From Rhynchonema sp. JSB1_4 (taxonomy: Eukaryota; Nematoda; Chromadorea; Monhysterida; Xyalidae), in the NCBI GenBank assembly GCA_030248065.1, contig JASAMV010007064.1, forward strand, positions 62,001-126,000: 64,000 nt of DNA, given 5' to 3'. Below the pieces are notes generated by a model. It did no database searches. It saw only the letters and a program-made list of their open reading frames with translations, and was not told the DNA's origin. A program made the position numbers and the translations under genes. This document shows positions 59,001 through 64,000 of the stretch, piece after piece (the first letter of the stretch is position 1; every line of letters begins with the position of its first letter).

Positions 59001-62000
59001 AACCGTGCAATTGTTAGGAACAGTAGTGCATGTTGTGCTATCATTATTGCATGTTCAAAGAAATTTATGTTTAAGTTCCCCGCCTATGCAGCTACACTTT
59101 AAAATATAAAACTGCGACAAGAATGAATTTGTCCTGCCTGAGTGTCGAACCTTGGGGTCAAGGGCATGAGCGCTGGCACAACCGATTGAGCTATGGACCA
59201 CCGAAGCTTCATGTCCCTTGTCATTTGACGTAATTTCATGGATCAACACATCTTAAGGTCCGTGTGCTCGAGGGTGTCATAGGAGTTACTACTGTTGTCA
59301 CATTCAATACAAGTTTAAACACAATTCGTCGTTAAAATAAAGGGAATATAGCCTATTGGCATAATGTGTGTACGCACATGTACTGTACATGATAGTGTTT
59401 CAAAGTCAAAATACTTTCCTGTGTATGCACTTGGTACTGAAGTCGACACGTAGAAAGTGTGCGTGTATGCTCATTTACATCAATACACACCCCGAAACCA
59501 ACTACGTCGCATGCCTACCCCATGCCATATTTTACTACTGTACCTTTGGAATGGTATTCACTGCAGGCCATCTTCTTTACTGCAGCCGTTTAACAGCGAA
59601 CTTAGCAAGTACCGTTGTTTTTCAAGCAAAAAACATTGGTACTTATAACGGCACCTTCTTTAAACCGATCTATGCGCGTTTATTACTCACAGTATGTATA
59701 TGTTCTGCAACGATGATGCATTTATATAATTGACTTTTCTTCGTTCACTCGGTACATTTGTATTGTACCTATGAACACAGTTTTCCTCTGGCATTCGTTT
59801 TCAGGTTTCTGAAAGCAGTTTGAAATAATATTTTTTAAATCGTGCAGACGCTTTATGCTGAAACAACAAACCGCGATTGATGTTAATTTGGACGTTTCGT
59901 CATAAAAACACAAGTTTCTTCCGCAACAGTCGAAACAAAGAAGAAAATAACTTGTCATGTTTGACATGTACTCATCCGTTTGTGTTTTGTACCAACATTA
60001 CGTGAATTTTATAATTACTGGTTTTCAAACTTATCATGGAAGTCTACATCATTCTTTATGAGAGTATACATGTATATGTGTCTCGCACGTACATATGTAT
60101 AAGAGCACGAAGAAGGAACCACGAGGTCGCAGGGTACTGATGTGACCTCAGAGAAGGTCTGGTCACGTACATACCAAGCTCGTTTGTGTTTACAATGGTA
60201 TGATCGTTAGGGAATGGATGATAAACAATAATCACAAAGAAAATGATGAATGCAAGAAGTGCTTTTTAAACGCTCATTACAGTGCTTCCCTGCTTAGGTA
60301 TTGTACATGTTGTTAAAATCAGTTATACTGTATTCTTTTCAAAAACACCGCCATGCAGCAAGTATATCGTTGTTTAAATGCACTGAAGCAAATAATCTGG
60401 ACCTTACGCAAAGATCATGTATAGTCCAACGATTAGCTCATGAGACGCCTGTTATGGTTTCACGTGCTTCGAAACTTTTCGAAAACAATAGAAAGAGAAG
60501 TCGACAATGCATAAACCCCAACCAAAAAAACAAACAAAAAAAGCAAAGATGTTTTTCACACTTCCTTCCTGCATAACGCATTAAGGTTCCTGTTCCATTC
60601 CATCACGCAATTCAAGCCTATCCTTCACTTCCTCAATTGCAATTGTAATTGCCGGCATGTGGATTTTTTTGATTGACGTTTTTGTGAACCCTTTACGGCA
60701 TTCATTAGAATCTAGAGGCCATGTACCGTTTGCCAAAGACCAGGAACCGTTTGGTACTGCTGACGCTGACCTATGGAAGGTCTCGTCACATATGGCTGCA
60801 CTCTTTTTTGTCCAAGCATGATATGTAATTTAGACGATCTTAACATTATAGAATGACGCAAGAGGTGCTTGTTTACTGCAGCTCATTAGTCTTGATCACT
60901 TTTCAGTTGGTCGATAAGTTAGTGAATTCGTTTCAAAAAACACCCCCCTGGCTGTCGTTGTTAAAATCAAATCAAGCGAATATAATGATAGCCTTAAGAT
61001 GTTGTAATTGTGCTTCAAAGCGAAAATTACGAGCTTGAGTTCACTTCCTATGTCGCGCAAAAAGTTCCCGATCTTCACTGTCACGGATTATTGGATCACC
61101 TTACTACTATGGACTACCTACATGCATACCACTGTACAACCAGTATACGACGTTTTCACCTATTCTATGTCAAATCCGTCAGGAAGATCCCGCTTAGCCG
61201 TTTGGCACTACGTTGGTAACAATAGTGAAAGTTGACCATGAGCAGAAGTATCTATCCTGCTTATTACTACTCAGGTTAGATTTGATATACATATTTGCAT
61301 GAAATGTATCACGAAACGTCACCCAACGGTCTTGCAATCATAAATTTTTCTGCATAATTCTCGATTGTTACATTTTATCCGGACTGTCAATATGTATACC
61401 TATAAGTTATTTTGCGAACATTTTTACGGTGTTCAGCTGAATACAACTAGACCACACAATGGAAGATTAATAATGCAATTCTTTGTGCGGGGGCTGTATT
61501 TCTATTTTTCATGACTTACCGATGAAGACATATACATGTATGTATGTACATTCATTCAGCGTTGTGCCAACGTGCTTGTTCCGGGGTATCGATTCTGTAC
61601 ATAGCCGTGTTGTGGTTTTCGTTTACGACCCAAAATTTTGATTTTGTAAAATATTTCAAAAATGTAATATCAAAAGCATGAACATCTCAAAATCCGATTG
61701 CAACCCACTTTTTGCAGACAACTGCAGTCTGATCTGCGTGGCTCGTCAGATACACCAACAACAACAACAGCAGCCGAAAGTCGAGCCTGCGATCGGGATG
61801 TCGGATCGGATCGAGTCACCGATTCAGGCCAAACCGGGACCATCGGGTAGCTACTGTATAGTTGCAGTGTTTGTTGCAGTATTTGTGGCAACTTTATAGC
61901 CGGTGTATCACGCTTTATGATCAGATCGGATCGATTTAGTCACTTCCACAAAACTTGAGATCAACTTAATTTTGACCAGAGTAAAAGCCACTAGACAAGC

Positions 62001-64000
62001 AAGAATAAGCTTTTACGCTGGTCCACCTTGGTGACGTCAGCATACAAATCTCGAGGTTTCCTCAACATAAAAACGTCAAGTGACGCCAAGTCATAACCGG
62101 TTCGATCGCAAGGATCAGTAAACCCGGTCCACGCGAGCTTCATTTTTCAGCACCTTATGAAATAGTATCACAAAAAGGTTGACGATCAAGTTCACATGTT
62201 CCTTTTTGCTTCATAGGCACACCCAAAAAGTCGCGTGCGCCCAAACAGCCCCGGAACAGCAAAGCACCGGTGATCAAACGCGGTGGCGCCAAGGCCAGAG
62301 CAAATGCTGCCGCTGCAGCGTCACAGGACTTGACCAGCGTGAAGGCCGCTGTGCCGATATCTCCTGGAGTACCTACTGCTCAAATGATCGTTCAAATGAT
62401 CTGTAACACTCAAGGGACCCTGATGGGCATTTCAACAGGGTCAGTGCTGCGCTGCTATAATGTGTGATGTTGCATTTGGATGTTTAGTTGGTTCACGTAT
62501 ATGCGGGTGTGCTTTGAGGGCACGGGGTGCATATACGTTTACCACCTAAGCCAGGTATAAGGCTGCCCTCAAGGCACAAGTCCTTAGTTGGTTCACTTTT
62601 AGAGGAACTTTCGTGTTTTTTCTTTCAGCAACTGTTCCCGCGAGCTGGCATTTTCGTTCGAGCGTTTACGCGGAAGCAACCTTCTCGACGTTTGCGTTCG
62701 CACCGATCACTCGGTGATTTCAACAATGTTGGACTCTGGTGGGTATGCGTCAGCGAAAGTTATTAAACAAGCCTTTTTTAAAAAAAACTGCATTAAAAAC
62801 TACATTATTTATACGGATGCATTAAAACTACATGATTTATACGGATGATCTGGCGTTTAAATTTTTCCTACTGGATGGATGATCATTGTTTATGCACGAT
62901 AAGTTCAAGAATGCAACTATATTTAATGGCCTCGCGCAAAACTTTGCATTCAGCGACAGTGATGTCATTGCAGATTACTTCCAGGTTGCTGTTTTTTGTC
63001 CGCTTTCCGGTGCACTGGTCCAGTTACAGATAGAACAGAACTCACGTATGCAGATGTGCATATGTTACACGGTGTATACAGTGTCTGCATTGCAATTAGT
63101 TTTGCGTTCATTTTTTTTTTTTTGAAAAATACACTCAGAACCCGGCTGTAACTTTGTGTGGTGTTTACTTGATGTGCCCGGGTCAAGTTTTGGCGTGAAC
63201 GATCCTGAACCTGAACAGAACCGTCGAGTGCGTTAATTCATCTAAAGTTTTGGACAAGTTTCGAGTTTGAGAGAGTTGAAAAGAGCAATAAGTAAGAGCG
63301 CGAATCAATGACTGCAAACCAGTTATATAAGTGCAACAGGGGGGATGGAAAGGACACGTGATTTGGCAGATGTTTCCGCGCTCTGGAAAGATATGATGGT
63401 GCATTAATCAATGCACAAACAACAAACTTGTTATTCGTGCATGGAAATGTGTTTATTTTTGTAAGTTCCGCTTTTTGAAGAAAGGGCCGTAGAATACATA
63501 TGTACCTACATACTAATCTGTAAGGTGCCCGGTTGGCCGAAAAGGGAAAAAACAGTAAACTGTTAACTAATGAATACCTCAGAGACAAAAAAAATAAAAA
63601 GCACTGCACAAATAATGTTTCAGCAGCGGACTGCGGAGGTGACTTCGGCATTCATGTTGGCGGTCTGCTTGTACGTGCGCGGGCTCGATCGTCACGAAAC
63701 CTGGAAAACCCCGACGAAGTGATCATATTGTGCACGATATTGAGGTTGGCTTGGATGCGGGGCGGCGGTTTGCACCTGTTTTTCATCAGCAATGTTGTCG
63801 TATCAGATTAAAAATTTATGCAATCTTGCACATGTGCGTGATTAGCAGTGCATTATGTTAAGAAAATCATTATCGTCTTTCTCCTTTCGCTCTTTGTCTC
63901 CCGGCTGAACGATTATTGATTGTACGACTTGGTGTCTGACTCATTTTTTCACCTATACAGTTCCGGGTGCAATTCTAGGCTGAAAGTTGAAGTCGCGTGC
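56059..64000 (+). CDS. p160/NCOA-like nuclear receptor coactivator (bHLH-PAS), 5' part
   Basis: Exons in continuous phase: 56059-56126, 56903-57030, 57247-57437, 57563-57647, 57968-58079, 58702-58823, 61718-61846, 62217-62439, 62629-62738, 63624-63729 and 63961 to the edge (the last two are tentative). The start ATG is preceded in frame by TGA. Exon 2 holds a helix-loop-helix resembling p160 proteins (ENAYLHDLAQLIHDNLG ... DMIRQLKEK) but the preceding basic region is missing. Exons 3-4 hold the PAS-A core (LEALDGFFFVLNQDG, IIEFVSQKVINYLN, then RSIYNFVTRTDH). Exon 5 resembles the p160 region FxCRML (FMCEFLRR), and exon 7 has SLICVARQIH, like LICIARR of NCOA1-3. A poly-Gln run follows. p160 proteins bridge nuclear receptors (ecdysone receptor via Taiman in insects) and acetyltransferases. 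No LxxLL box lies in the part seen. Confidence 0.78.
56164..56445. mobile_element. Gamma MITE-like element, copy 2 (282 bp, TA-flanked)
   Basis: The ends TAGGCAATCCGCCAGCTCATG and the complement at 56,400-56,445 are inverted repeats with TA outside both (56162-56163 and 56446-56447). The CAGCTCATGGCACT block is shared with the copy at 42,137. It lies in intron 1 of the coactivator gene. Confidence 0.75.
56669..56846. mobile_element. Alpha MITE-like element, copy 3 (degenerate, about 178 bp)
   Basis: It shares GGTGCAAACGTCACTTGGGC and the central GAAACATTCCACGT...GGCAATGTTTCACG loop with alpha copies 1 and 2, but is shorter and more diverged, with eroded ends. It lies in intron 1 of the coactivator gene. 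Confidence 0.7.
59112..59190 (-). other. tRNA-like remnant
   Basis: On the minus strand, ATAGCTCAATCGGTTG (A-box-like) is followed after about 35 nt by AGGTTCGACAC (B-box-like). The acceptor and T stems do not pair properly, so this is a tRNA pseudogene or SINE head rather than a working tRNA. Confidence 0.35.
60422..60506. mobile_element. Beta MITE-like element, fragment
   Basis: One terminus only: TAGTCCAACGATTAGCTCATG followed by a GAGACG block and CGAAAACAATAGAAAGAGAAG, matching the beta copies at 50.2 and 54.3 kb. The other end is missing. Confidence 0.65.

Larger units (their letters stand above)
58824..61717. other. 2.9 kb intron of the coactivator gene
   Basis: The longest intron in the window. 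It contains a beta-element fragment (60422-60506), a tRNA-like remnant (about 59,110-59,190) and several TACATGTA/TATGTACAT clusters. No phase-compatible exon was recognised. Confidence 0.5.

Noticed and set aside
59112..59190. A possible second tRNA gene.
   Set aside because: A-box and B-box-like motifs are present but the acceptor and T stems do not pair; listed only as a remnant.
1..64000. CRISPR arrays, bacterial operons or integrated viral genes.
   Set aside because: No regularly spaced direct repeats, no ribosome-binding-site-led operons and no viral polymerase, integrase or capsid-like ORFs were seen; the introns mark the DNA as nuclear eukaryotic.

Overview
The window is animal nuclear DNA. 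Genes are split into many short exons by mostly 50-100 bp introns with GT...AG ends. Families present are metazoan: nicotinic-type cys-loop channels, a gustatory-receptor-like 7TM protein, granulin, a p160/NCOA coactivator and EB/lustrin-type cysteine-rich repeats. This mix suggests an ecdysozoan invertebrate (tardigrade or early-branching nematode are possibilities), but the sequence alone does not settle the phylum. I rebuilt gene models by hand from reading frame, splice signals and phase continuity. Exon borders are therefore predictions, though phases agree across almost every model.

Layout. 1-10.4 kb (minus): one large secreted cysteine-rich protein gene (24 exons seen, 3' end outside the window), with a tRNA-Lys(TTT) gene nested antisense in an intron. 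12.2-12.3 kb: last exons of an unidentified minus gene. 14.0-15.8 kb (plus): a divergent 7TM receptor. 16.1-18.6 kb (minus): two tandem paralogues of an unrecognised four-helix membrane protein. 19.0-34.4 kb (minus): five tandem cys-loop channel genes (called A-E here) sharing one 11-exon architecture. 35.1-35.8 kb (minus): a two-module granulin. 37.0-39.2 kb (minus): a gustatory-receptor-like protein in ten exons. 40.4-50.7 kb (minus): a gene of at least 26 exons for a long, probably disordered protein with a recurrent Y-x-x-Y-L-A-x-x-P motif. 56.1 kb to the right edge (plus): the 5' part of a p160/NCOA-like bHLH-PAS coactivator.

The introns and spacers carry many short non-autonomous inverted-repeat elements, named alpha to eta here, mostly flanked by TA. 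A 1.66 kb near-palindrome flanked by TTAA sits inside an intron of channel gene A. From 14 to 39 kb nearly every gene encodes a predicted membrane receptor or channel (7TM, cys-loop array, GRL), so the region looks like a sensory/neuronal receptor neighbourhood. Channel gene E has one intron with neither canonical end and may be a recent pseudogene.
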